Positions 37,040 through 48,100 of a stretch of 64,000 nt of DNA are shown here, piece by piece. The DNA comes from Amoebophrya sp. A120. Taxonomy: Eukaryota > Sar > Dinophyceae > Syndiniales > Amoebophryaceae. The translations under genes were made by a program, and so were the position numbers. The notes under the pieces were generated by a model that had not been told where the DNA came from, ran no database searches, and saw only the letters and a list, made by a program, of their open reading frames with translations. The stretch spans positions 130,479 to 194,478 of the forward strand of contig CAJINV010000018.1 of the NCBI GenBank assembly GCA_905178155.1, given 5' to 3'. Position 1 is the first letter of the stretch, and each line of letters starts with the position of its first letter.

Positions 37040-40000
37040 TCAAGCGTCGGAAGATCCGCTGGTGGTGTCATCAGATTGCTGCATTGCGTTTCGCTGTAAG
37101 AACCTTCTGTTTTGCCGAGTATGGTAGAGCCTCCCATTCGTCCCGCCGCCCCCCGACTCCGCTTTCGCCTTTGGTTTGGACTTCCCGAACGACTTGGCTC
37201 GACTCGCGGCAGAGCCGGCGAGATGCTTCGGGGCAGCTGTTCTCGAAGGCTCGTCGTCACTGTCGTTGTCGGAGGAACTGTCGTATGCATCGCAAAAATA
37301 TGATCCCGGTTGTATGATCTGGTCTCTCACCTGAATACGCATGACAGATTCTGTTTGTCTTTTTGAAGAAGTACGTAGATCACAATGAATACATTTGCGA
37401 TGCATATGTCGTCATCGGAAGGCCGCTTTGGAGAAACCGGCGGTTTTGGCGCCGGCGCGGCTAGAGCCGAAGATCGACTTTCCATGCCCGGCAAGGTCGT
37501 TTGCGGTATTGCAGCTCCTGCTTGCGCCCGCAAACGCTCTTCGTTTTCCGCGCGTTCCTTAGCCTCCCGGTCCGCGCGCTCTTTCGCCTCTTTGTCCGCT
37601 TGCTCCTTGGCCTCTCTTTCCGCACGGTCCCGTGCTTCCTGCTCTTGTTTCTCCGCACGAGCTCTCACTTCCTGTTCCGACGATGCTGGTGCGACGCTGC
37701 TTGCACTACCACCTGAAGATCTTTCCGGAGGAGAAAACGCTGCAGGACCACCAGCAGCAGCGGGGGCTGCACCTCCCGCAGGTTGCTGCGCCGGGGCGGA
37801 TGGTCCATTGTCATCACTCGAGTCGTCATCGTCGCTACTTTTGTTGCTTGCCGCGCCTCCCGTCCTTCTTGCAAAGGCTACCGAACTTACTTGACTAATA
37901 CGACCAGCCCCCACGGAGCCACCCCGCTGTCCGGCGACGGCCCGCGGCTTGGGTTTCGACTTCGCTTTCGGCTTCCCAAGCGACTTGCCTCGACTTTTAG
38001 CAGAGCAGGCGCTTTGCTTCGGGGCAGCTGTTCTCGAAGGCTCGTCGTCACTGTCGATGTCCGAGGAACTGTTCTTGTATGCATCGCAAAAGTATGTTGA
38101 TTCTTACTCGTATGAATTGCAACCTGGCATGACATCTTCAGTACATCTGGTCTCTCAAGAACAACTGAATACGCATTTTTCAAAAAGTTTGTTTTTGATG
38201 CAAAATATAAAAACTGTAGTACGTACACCTACAACGCGTATGTGATCGCACTTTTGCAATGCATATGTCGTCGGCAGGAGACCGTTTTGGAGCACCCGGC
38301 GGTTTTGGTGCTGCCGCCGCCGGAGTGGAAGCTCGACTTTCAACGCCCGGCAAGACCGTTTGCGGTATTGCAGCTGCTTGCGCCCGCAAACGCTCTGCGT
38401 TTTCCGCGCAGTCCTTGGCCTCCTGGTCCGCGCGTTCTTTGTCCGCGCGCTCTTTTGCCTCGCTGTCCGCTCGTTCCCTGGCCTCTCTTTCTGCGCGATC
38501 TTGTGCTTCCTGCGCGGCTGCGCGGTCCTTTGCCTCTTGTTCCGCGCGAGACTTTTCCTGCTGCTCCACACGGTCTCTTGCCTCTTGTTCCGCGCGGGCT
38601 TTTTGTTCTTGCTCCAAACGCCGCTCCCGTTCGACTCGCTCCTTTTCCAGTTGTTTCTCCCTCTCCTCTTGCTCCAAGCGACCTTGTTGCCTCTCCTGCT
38701 CCTCGCGCTTCGCTACTGCAGCGGCGTCAGCCAGGGCACTAGTAGTACCCGACGAGGACCCCGCAGCACCTGCCACTTCCGCATCACTGCTGTCATCGTC
38801 GCTGGAGCTGTTATGTTCGGGGGCACCTCGCGCGCCGCGCTTCGCAACTACCCTTGCCTTCGGTTTCGCCTTACCGGCGGGGGACTTCGGACCACCAGCG
38901 GCTTTCGCCCGCGGCGGGCCCGCCTGTCGGGGAGGTTCGTCATCGGAATCGACGTCGGACGAACTCTCATCGTGATCTCGACGAGCAGCAGCAGGTGGGG
39001 GTTTAGGAGTTTGGGAAACAGGTGTTCGTGATTCTTCATGCGGCAGAGTAGCAGGACCACCAGCAGCAACGGGGGCTGCACCTCCCGCAGGTTGCTGCGC
39101 CGGGGCGGATGGTCCATTGTCATCACTCGAGTCGTCATCGTCGCTACTTTTGTTGCTTGCCGCGCCTCCCGTCCTTCTTGCCGCGCCTACCGAACTTCGT
39201 TGATTACGACCAACCATCACGGGTTCCGGCTTCGCTTTGGGCTTCGGCTTGGATTTCGACTTCGCTTTGGGCTTCCCAAGCGACTTGCCTCGACTTTTGG
39301 CAGAACCGGCGCTTTGCTTCGGGGCAGCTGTTCTCGAAGGCTCGTCGTCGCTGTCGTTGTCCGAAGAACTACTGTCGTATACATTGCAAAAGTATTTATT
39401 CGTAGGTGTAGTATGAAAAATTGTTGAATTCTCCTGGCATGACATGTTCAGGTATGGTCTCTCAGCTGAATACGCATGACAGATTCAGATACTGTGTCTC
39501 ATAGAAAAAGCTTTACCTGCTTAATTATGCGAAACCGAAACTTCTTCGTACGTAGGCGATCATAGTACTTTTGCAATGCATATGTCGTCATGGGGAAAGC
39601 GTTTTGGAGCAGCGGGCGGTTTTGGCGCCGCCACAGCCGCCGCAGCGGAAGCTCGACTTTCAACGCCCGGCAAAACCGTTTGCGGTGTCGCAGCTGCTTG
39701 CGCCCGCAAACGCTCTTCGTTTTCCGCGCGGTCCTTGGCCTCCAGGTCCGCGCGCTCTTTGTCCGCGCGCTCTTTTGCCTCTCTGTCCGCTTGCTTCCTG
39801 GCCTCTCTTTCCGCGCGATCTTGTGCTTCCTGCGCGGCTGCACGGTCCTTTGCCTCTTGTTCCGCGCGAGCCTTTTCCTCTTGCTCCGCACGGTGTCTTG
39901 CCTCTTGTTCCGCGCGGGCTTTTTGCTCTTTCTCCGCACGAGCTTTCTCCTCCCGTTCGCGCTCCGCCACTGCAGCGGCGGCAGCCTGTGCACTAGTACC

Positions 40001-41914
40001 TGACGACCCCGCAGCACCTGCCACTTCTGCATCACTGTCATCATCGCTGGGGCTGGAGTTTTCCGCTTGTCCGCCCCGACGCACGGGTGCACCTCGCGCG
40101 CCGCGCTTCGCAGCTACCCTTGCCGTCGGTTTTGCCTTACCGGCGGGGGACTTTGGGCCACCAGCGGCTTTCGCCCGTGCCGGACCCGCCTGTCGGGGAG
40201 GCTCGTCATCGGAATCGACGTCGGACGAACTCTGATCGTGAGCAGCAGTTGTTGGGGGTTTAGGAGTTTGGGCACCCACTGTTCGGGACGTTTCTTGCGG
40301 CAGAGTAGCCGGGCCACCAGTAGCAGCAGTCGCCGCGGTTGACGTCGGGGATGTTGGGTCAGCATCAACACCATCTGCACTTCTAGTTCCTGATTGTTCC
40401 TGCGGTTGATGTAAGTATGAATTGCAATGTGGCATGACGTCTTCAGATCTGGTCTCGCAGCTGAATACCCATGACAGATTCCGTTTCTCGCTTTCAAAAA
40501 GTTCATTTATGCAAAATGTACTTGAAGACGTATGTAGCAGTACTTTTGCAATGCATATGTCGTTATCCGAAGTCCATTTTGGAACAGCCGGCGGACATGG
40601 CACAGCCGCAGCTGGAACAGAAGCGCCGGCGTTTGCATTCAGTGCTGCAGAGAAAGCAGAACTTGGGTGCAGTTGTCCCTGTTGCCGATTTGGGGCGTCG
40701 TCCAAGGCGTCGGTCGCTACGCCGGCTGCGTCGCCACAAGCCTGTCCACTGGCGGACCCCATTGAGGAATCATTCTGCCCAGTCGCGTCAGCTACACTGC
40801 CGTCCGAATGAATGGTGGAATGGCTTTCGGGATCTCGCGTTCCAGTTTGCTCAGACCAGTAGGGAGTCGTGCACGACGCGGGTTTGAAACTGGAAATATT
40901 CTTCGCAGTCTCCTGTGAAAGTGGCGCCGCACCGGCAGAGGCAACACGACAGTGCGGAACGGCCGACTCAACATCGGAATCACCGTCAGAGCTGCTACTG
41001 CACGGCCTTTCTGGGGCGAGACGGGGTTGCTCTGTGGTTGAGAGCGGCGCGCTTTTCGCTGTTGAAGACGCCGTGTCCATATCAACGTTTTGGAGATGAT
41101 CCGACTCCGCAACATCACTAGTCGCTGCAAAACCACATGGTGTCAGTGCCGAGGAATTATTTGCCTCTGCATGAGCATTCTCTTGTCGCACATCACATTC
41201 TGGCGCTGCGTCAGCTTTCCCTGTCTCTGCACCAACCTCGTGCCGGCCATCACCCTCTGGTGCTGCGTCAGGAAGTCGGCTCGGTGCGACCACAGAAGAA
41301 GTGATGTTTATAGTCTTTCCGTCCAGGACCGATGCGGTGGCGGTGTCAGAAGAGTCAAATCGCGTAGTAGAAAAGCCTACATCATCTACTTCACGAAGTT
41401 TCGAATCGGCGCTTTTGTTCTCAACGAGTGACAAAGAACAGTTTGTCCCTACGTCATCCGTGCCTGACAGCAACAAAGTATGACCCTTCTGCGCAGTCAG
41501 CATCTCCTCGACAGTATTTTTCGGCTCGGCGGCACACGGCGCACTCAGCCCTGATTGTGTTGGTACTTCTGGAGAATCTTCCTTTTCACTGTCCGATTCG
41601 TCCTCCAGACTCGAGATACTGCTACGGCAGAATGACTCTTCGTCGGAATCCTCTTCCGCTGACGCAGGATTTTCTGTTGCCTCAAGGGCAGCTTGCTTCC
41701 TTTCGCGATCCTCTCGTTCGATAACCCTCCAATCAAGGCCTGCCACACTGGACCCGCCTACTGATGAGCAGGGTCGACGTCCAGCTAGCGATGAGGGGGC
41801 ACGTGATCGGGCGCCATCAGACGTGCTTTCCTCATCCGAGGCCTCGTCTTCGCTACATGTTTCTACAACTCGTGACTCAGAGTTGTGTATCCTACGCGAA
41901 AGAAGTTGACCCAT
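37040..41914 (-). CDS. Gene 2: modular low-complexity protein with charged coiled coils
   Basis: Five exons (41914-40558, 40410-39583, 39372-38266, 38072-37407, 37278-37040) join to exactly 1,398 codons plus TGA. The N-terminus MGQLLSRR fits an N-myristoylation site (G2, small residue near position 6, basic after), implying membrane association; that is an inference. Exon 1 is acidic and serine-rich. From exon 2 on, the protein repeats a module: acidic Ser/Asp stretch (SSSDNDSDDEPSRTAAP), Lys/Ala/Pro-rich basic stretch (GKPKAKSKSKPKPKAKPE), then a long Glu/Arg/Ala coiled coil (RAEREARERADSEAKERADK) and LRAQAAAIPQTVLPGVESR. Each module carries a related introner at the same place. No catalytic domain is seen. 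A structural or scaffold role is possible but untested. Confidence 0.75.
37284..37406. mobile_element. Introner, family C2 (gene 2, last intron)
   Basis: Ends TATGCATCGCAAAAATATGA and AATACATTTGCGATGCATA; direct repeat tgtcg. 123 bp, the shortest in the window. Exons join as DD/SSSDNDSDDE. Confidence 0.85.
38078..38265. mobile_element. Introner, family C2 (gene 2)
   Basis: Ends TATGCATCGCAAAAGTATG and GCACTTTTGCAATGCATA; flanks tcttg/tgtcg, so the left repeat has diverged. 188 bp. Confidence 0.82.
39378..39582. mobile_element. Introner, family C2 (gene 2)
   Basis: Ends TATACATTGCAAAAGTATT and AGTACTTTTGCAATGCATA; direct repeat tgtcg. 205 bp; contains stops, so retention would truncate the protein. 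Confidence 0.85.
40416..40557. mobile_element. Introner, family C2, readable in frame (gene 2, first intron)
   Basis: Left end TATGAATTGCAATGTGGC, right end AGTACTTTTGCAATGCATA; flanks gtaag/tgtcg. 142 bp; with one repeat 147 bp (49 codons) without a stop, so both spliced and retained forms keep the frame. Confidence 0.75.
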
Positions 41915-42125
41915 ATTTTACCTCGAAAAAGATGCCGTGGCGCGTGTCATTCAAATTTTTTATCTGGCTTTGATGCAAAAATTCTGATGGGTTTAGTGCG
42001 GGTCGCGCAAACCGAACTGTTTGCTTCCCAAGGCGAGCTGCCTGCCTGATTCTGTGCAGAAAGTACTTAAGTAACTACACCATCTTCAGTCAGAAATCCA
42101 ATTTCTGTGCTGGTTTCTATGCCGA
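41915..42125. other. Short intergenic gap between genes 3 and 2
   Basis: 211 bp between the TGA of gene 3 and the ATG of gene 2. No coding potential or motif that I can name. Its shortness fits tightly packed tandem genes. Confidence 0.6.
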
Positions 42126-45100
42126 TCAACTTTTGCTATGGATACCACTGCTCGCAAAGTCTTTATCTTCAGCGTCAGCCGGACCTGTCTGTTCTGCTGC
42201 GGCAGTGCCAACGTCAGTTGCGTCTTTCACAAGACTGACTCTGCTGCCATCATCCTCACGAGCACCAGAGGCCGGGGGTGATATCGAATGCTGCTGAAGG
42301 ATTCCAGCAGGTGCTGTGCTTGGCGAAGCTAATGCCGTAATTGCTTGCCGCTCTGTGGGTTCAGGTTCGTGCTCCGCGGGGGCCGCCACTGCAGCGTGTC
42401 TTGCGTCAGCATGGAGACTAGCTCCGGTTTCTGGGGGATTCTCAATCGCCGGATCCGGAGATATTGCTATTTGATCTGCCCCTGTCGCAGAGGCGACACC
42501 CACTGTTGCGGGCATCGCTGCCCCGGAAACACCTTCACCCTCCGGGAGAGCCGCATCTACTTGTGCGGGAAAAGTCGCTTCTTCTTCTAGGTTCTGCTTC
42601 TCACGGCCCAAATCTCTTGACTCAAAGACAGCACGCTCCGCGTCCGCGCTTGTGGACACCGCTTGCTTTGTGCCGGCAGCATCCGGCTCTGTTCTTTGCA
42701 CCTTCAGATCGCTTTGCACTAGCGCGGCAGGAGGAGCAGAGGCCAGAACTGGCGAATTATGAACTTCCGAGGCCGCGGGATTGCTTGCTGGCACGCTGCT
42801 GCTCGGAGCGACACTTTCCGACGCTACGGCAGGCTCGCTAAACGGGTCATCGCCTCCTTCTTCCGCCAGCACTTGGTGTATTTTCGAGACCCTCAGCAGA
42901 TTTGCCTCAGCCGCGAATGTAACATCCCCTGACGCATCGTCGCCCTTGTCTTCTGACTGTGCCGCTTCTCCTGGAGGATGCGCTGGCCGCGAGTCGCTGC
43001 TGTTGCTTTGTAACGCGGATACTTCTGCGGGAAGATCTGTTGACGCGTCGCTGCCCTTGCTTTCTGGCTCAGTCGCTCCTACTGAAAGATCCCCTGACGG
43101 CGTAACGCTGCTGTTGCTAAAAATCTCCTCCCCCGATTCGTCGTTAACGACAATCCAATCGTCCCGCTTTTCGCTCCAGACGAGACGCGCTCGCCCCGAG
43201 GAGCCACCCGACGAGACCGCCATGCCGTACTTGCTGCACCGAGCCACGTCAGTTTCCTGCTCACTGCACGTTGCTGCTGACTCTGTGAGGAGTCTTGTCG
43301 CAACTACATCTCCGCTACTTGCGTCGGGCCTTTCTTCCGTGGCGGATTTTTTTTTCTCAAGTAGGCCCTGTCCTTCGCGGAAAGCATGCGCTACGACCTC
43401 AGAGCCAGGCGGAGCCGACACATCATGCACGACACTCTTTACACGAGGCGAAAACGCCGCGGCTGCCGCGCTGCGCGCGGATTGCCTGGGTCCGGTGTCA
43501 CCGTTCCTTATTTTTTCGAGTAAAAAATCTAGTTCGCGCAGCACTCGGCGAAACTGCAGCTCCTCGTCAGTAACCCCGACCCAGGATCCGGAGTTTTTCT
43601 GGTAGAGAAGCCCCATGTACCGATTGTTCGCAGGGCTTTGGTGCAGCCAAGTTAGCAACCCCTTCAACTCTGCATCCCCATCCTCGTCCAGTCGCGCCAC
43701 AGCCGCCCGTACTTCGTCGCTGCTGTATGAAGTCAGGCGGTTAATGGAACAGTAAAGAAACTTGTCTTCGTGTAGGTTTTGTTTTAAATACGCTTGCACG
43801 AAGCGTTTTACCTCCACTTCGTAGTCGCGGGGGTCTCCTTGATTCTGTAGTACCTGCACAGCCCTGCCATCGGCGACCTGCCGAAATTTCCCACCGCGGC
43901 TGATCGGGCTGGGTTCCTCCTTGTCCTCCTGCAGGCGCCGGAGGTCTTCATCCACCACCTCTTCGGCATGCTCAGCATGCCGATGCCCCAGCGCACCACC
44001 AGGAAACTGGTGTTGAAACAGGCTGTCTAGTATGCGGGATTTTGCGAGTAGCTCGATCAGTTCCGGCTTTCTGTGCTGGTTCAGCCGAGCGAGTGCTCGC
44101 CTTACATCTCGCTCCTGCAGTTCGAAGTCCAATGCCTGCAATCTGGCCTGCATTTCTCGTTCTTCGACGGCTTTTGCGTTTGTCTCTTCCTCCTGCCGTT
44201 TTTGTTCGGAAGAAATCATTTGCACTGGTTGTGTCTTTGAGACTCTCAGCAGATTTGCCTCAGCCGCGAATGGAACATCCCCTGACGCATCGTCGCTCTC
44301 GTTTTCTGACTGAGCCCCTTCTTCTGGAGGATGCGCTGGCAGCGCGTCGCTGCTGTTGCTTTCTTCTAGCGCGGCCGCTTCTGCGGGAAGATCTGTTGAC
44401 GCGTCGCTGCCCTTGCTTTCTGGCTCAGTCGCTCCTACTGAAAGATCCCCTGGCGGCGCACCGCTGCTATTGCTTTCGGAGTAAGTAGCCGCCTCTAGTA
44501 CTGGAAGATCCCCTGACGCCTCCTCAATTCCGGTAATCTCCTTCCCCGACTCGTCGTCAACGAAAATCAAATCGTCCCGCTTTCTGCTGTAGACGAGACG
44601 CACTCGCCCCGAGGAGCCGCCCGACGAGACCGCCATGCATCGGGGCTCGTCGCCGCTCTTGCTCTCTGCACCGTCGACAGTGGCGGCGCCAGAAGCTAAA
44701 TTTTCAGCCTCCGCTTCTGGGCTATCAGCACTACTTTTGGACAGCGATTCGCCTCCTTCCTCCGTGCCGCTAGCACCGGACGCAATGCAAGCGGTATTCC
44801 AAGTTGATGCGGAGGCCGCCTCTGCAGCTAAGTTCGCTGCGCCTGCTCCAGCGACGCCCGCCGTGCCTGCGTCTGGATGTGGGTTTGCATCGCCGTACTT
44901 GCTGCACCGAGCCACGTCAGTGGCCTTCCGCTTGTTCATGAGGGTGAATCTCTCGTAGTTGTTCGCGGTGATGGTCCTGTAGATGAGCGGGAAGTCCTCC
45001 TTGAATTTGAACTTGCTGACGCCCAGGGCCCGGGCCAGGACCAAGGCCACGAACCCGCTCAAGGTTAATTCTTGCTCACTGCCGGTTGCTGCTGACCCAT

Positions 45101-48100
45101 CATGATTAGCGGTCGGCCATTCTCCTGAAAACGCAGCAGCCGTGGCCGGCCGGGTTAGTCCTTCTGCCTCGAAGATGTCGTGAGGCTCCAGCCTTGCGAC
45201 CGTCTTCCAGTTCTGGCGGCGAAAAATGCGCGGATGTCGTGCGGAGAAGCTGTCAACGGTATCTTCCGGCTCCAACAGTAGTTCCCCAACCTGCGCGAAA
45301 TGTCGACAGGGCCCGCGGCGGGGGGGGTACAGTTCAGGCATGAAATACTCGTCAGGGTCGTACTCGCAGTCTTGATTTTTGTGTAGGTTTTCGGGAATAC
45401 CCATCATTCTGTCACTCGTGATATCGTCGACGCCGCGATCCAAAATGTCGTCCAGGTAGGCACCGTCGGTGATACGTTTCGCCCGACGCACAATAACCTG
45501 CAATCGCTCTTGGAATACCATCTCAGGGTCAGAGGGCACCACGGCAGGCTTTTTTTTTGTCTGATAAAGCTTCCACTTCGTGGAGTCGCCGAGGTCATAC
45601 CAGAACCGCAGAGCTACATCGATTTGAAAAAAGTGGCTCTCGTCGGTGCCCGCCGAGATGTTACGGAAATCCAACTGCACCAGCCCATCTGCTTCCGATT
45701 CCTCCTGGTCAACCCGCATGCCAACGAGAACCGCTACCGGGCTTGCATCCAGTGACGGGCCGAGTGTGGACTTTGCCGTACTTTCTAGCAAGGTCAGCGG
45801 ATCGTCCATTCTACCGCCGCAGCGCTTGTTGTTGAAATTGCACTTGTTGCAGCCGCGTTTGTCGGCATGGCAGTTACACACGTCTTTCGGACAGTTGGAT
45901 GTGCGCTGGGAAACACGATACGATCTTTGTGTAATCTTGCGCGTGTCCTCTTCCTCGGGGGCGGAGTCGTCTACTCTCTTTCCAAACGAAAGATGGCTTG
46001 CAATCTGCAGAAACAGCTCATCGCGATGCGGGTACGCAGCGAACATCGACTTCACAATCGCATTTCCAACTTTGATGAGACCCGACGGGTCTTGAGTTTC
46101 TGCCATGGCTGAAAAATGCGGAACAGAGAGGCTCAGTAATTCTCTCTCGCGCTGCAACAATAGGTCTTTCCAATGCTCTTCTAAAACGGTGCGCGCATGC
46201 TCTCGCTCTTCCACGGATTCATACCTTGTCGCTGGACCGGGTCCTTGGTAGTACGTACTGTCAAAATAGATGGCCCGACGCACTGCTGTTTCCAGAAGAT
46301 TGGGGCTTGTATGGGTTTGATAGGTTGCAAAGTCCTGCTGCCAAAGGTTGCCTGCGCCACCGCATGTGTGCGGTAGATGGAAACGAATTTCAAGTGGCAC
46401 GTTCGTAAACCACGGGGCGGTCTCATTGGTCTCGAGCTCTGTACAGGTTTCGGGAAACACGTTTGAGCGGCTGGTCATGTAGTCGTAGTAGGCCCAGGTT
46501 GGCTGCCGCCCTTCGCCAACACTTTTTCGACCCTGGTGCCTGGAGTGCTTGCAACTGTCGGATGCTGCATTTGAGTCGTGCCGGCCAGACGCAGACCCAG
46601 AGTCGGGGTGCGAATTTATCTCATCTGTCTCAGCAAGCTGCTCATGTCCAGGTCCACCCATGAGTTGGCCATTGTATGTTGCGGGGCGCGAGGTTGCTTC
46701 CGCCGCAAATGGCACCACAACATGTCGAGTTATGTCGTACTTCCTTTTGCTGGTATCTTGGTCTTCGAACCGTAATCCCGGCACGCCGCACGCAACATTT
46801 CCAATGCTGATACGAGGCAGCCGCATCCACCACGGCTGCAGGGCGGTGGCAAGTACATTTGCTCCATGGCCCTCGTTTTCGGGTCCATCGGAAAGCTTTA
46901 AAACCGATGTCATGAACGCAACAGCTGTCTCTGCTGCATCGTGGTGCTGTTTCCGCACTGAGTCGAACTGATCGTCCAGCTTAGACATCCTTGACACCGG
47001 CTCTTCGGGATCGAACCCGAAGGGTGTAATTTGTCTAAAATGCCATGTGTGGTGCAATAAATCTCGTAGGCCTGTGGGGTACAGATGACGGAGCTCCTCT
47101 TCCGCTCCGGTATACCACTCAATCGGTCTAGACACGTCACGAACCCTCCACTTTTCCCCTAGATAGCCGCGGAAGCGTCGTTGCGATTGATGATTCTGAC
47201 CGGAGTGGTGTTGCAAATAATCCCACAAACTGCGGAGGAGGACTAGTGACAAATACAACATTTGACAAAATGCGCTTGCCTCCACAAAGTCGCCACGTTT
47301 GTGCGCTGCGATTGCCCTCATTAATCGATCTTGCCGTTGCATGAGGTAGCTACGGTCGCCGAGTTGCTTCAAAAAACGACCAAGTTGCACGGCGGGTTCA
47401 TCCTTGTCGTCGTCTGGATGTTCGCTGCGGGTGAGGTCGTCAACCCAAAAATCTGGATATCCTACAGAAAAAAGCAGGCAGGGCACATTCGAGATGAAAA
47501 AAATAATGAACAATGAAACCCCCTGCTCTACGAGCTATTGCGGCGCAATAGCTCGTAGAGCCCTGTCATCTTCCACCAAATAAAACATCAATGGTGAGGT
47601 GCCCTGGGCCCCTGAAGGTGAGAATCGAGGGTGGCAACTACAGTCGATCAAACCAACTGATATGCCAGGCAATGGGGAAATGGGTAGGGAACACAAATGT
47701 CTCGGCACAACACGAATGAATACCCCGGGATAGCACGAAAGCAAAAAATAATTAGCAGGAAAATAAGCGGCAATGATTTCTCTGCGTTTTCATTTTCGCA
47801 TTCAAAACATGCCCTGCCTGATTTTTTCTGCGGGATACTGGATAAGCGTCACCCAGAGGGAAAGACCGTATGTCCTCAAAGGCTAATTGCTTATCTACAA
47901 ATTCCGCTGCCAGCGGGTACTTTTCGATCTCGTTGAGCGCATTGCGACGTCTGTACTTGTACGGTGTAGCTTCTTTCGGAAAACGGATCATGATCCTCCG
48001 GTAAAGAAGAAGTATTGCGGGCCCTTTTCGCTCCACTCTGGCTTTATCCAGAGCAGGCCTCTCTGTGTCGCTGTTTTCGCCGGCGTCTGTGAAGATCCTT

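Larger units (their letters stand above)
37407..40410 (-). repeat. Tandem exon-intron modules in gene 2
   Basis: Segments recur with a period near 1.3 kb. The stretch around 37745-37900 matches 39045-39200 almost base for base; 38380-38620, 39700-39940 and 37490-37680 encode the same coiled coil; 38860-38990 matches 40120-40240. The repeated unit includes the introner. Copies are similar enough to suggest recent duplication or gene conversion. Confidence 0.75.

Noticed and set aside
40869-41431. Alternative gene in the plus strand opposite gene 2 exon 1
   Set aside because: The gene 2 exons sum to an exact multiple of three with a start and stop, and their modules repeat at protein level, so the minus strand is the coding one.
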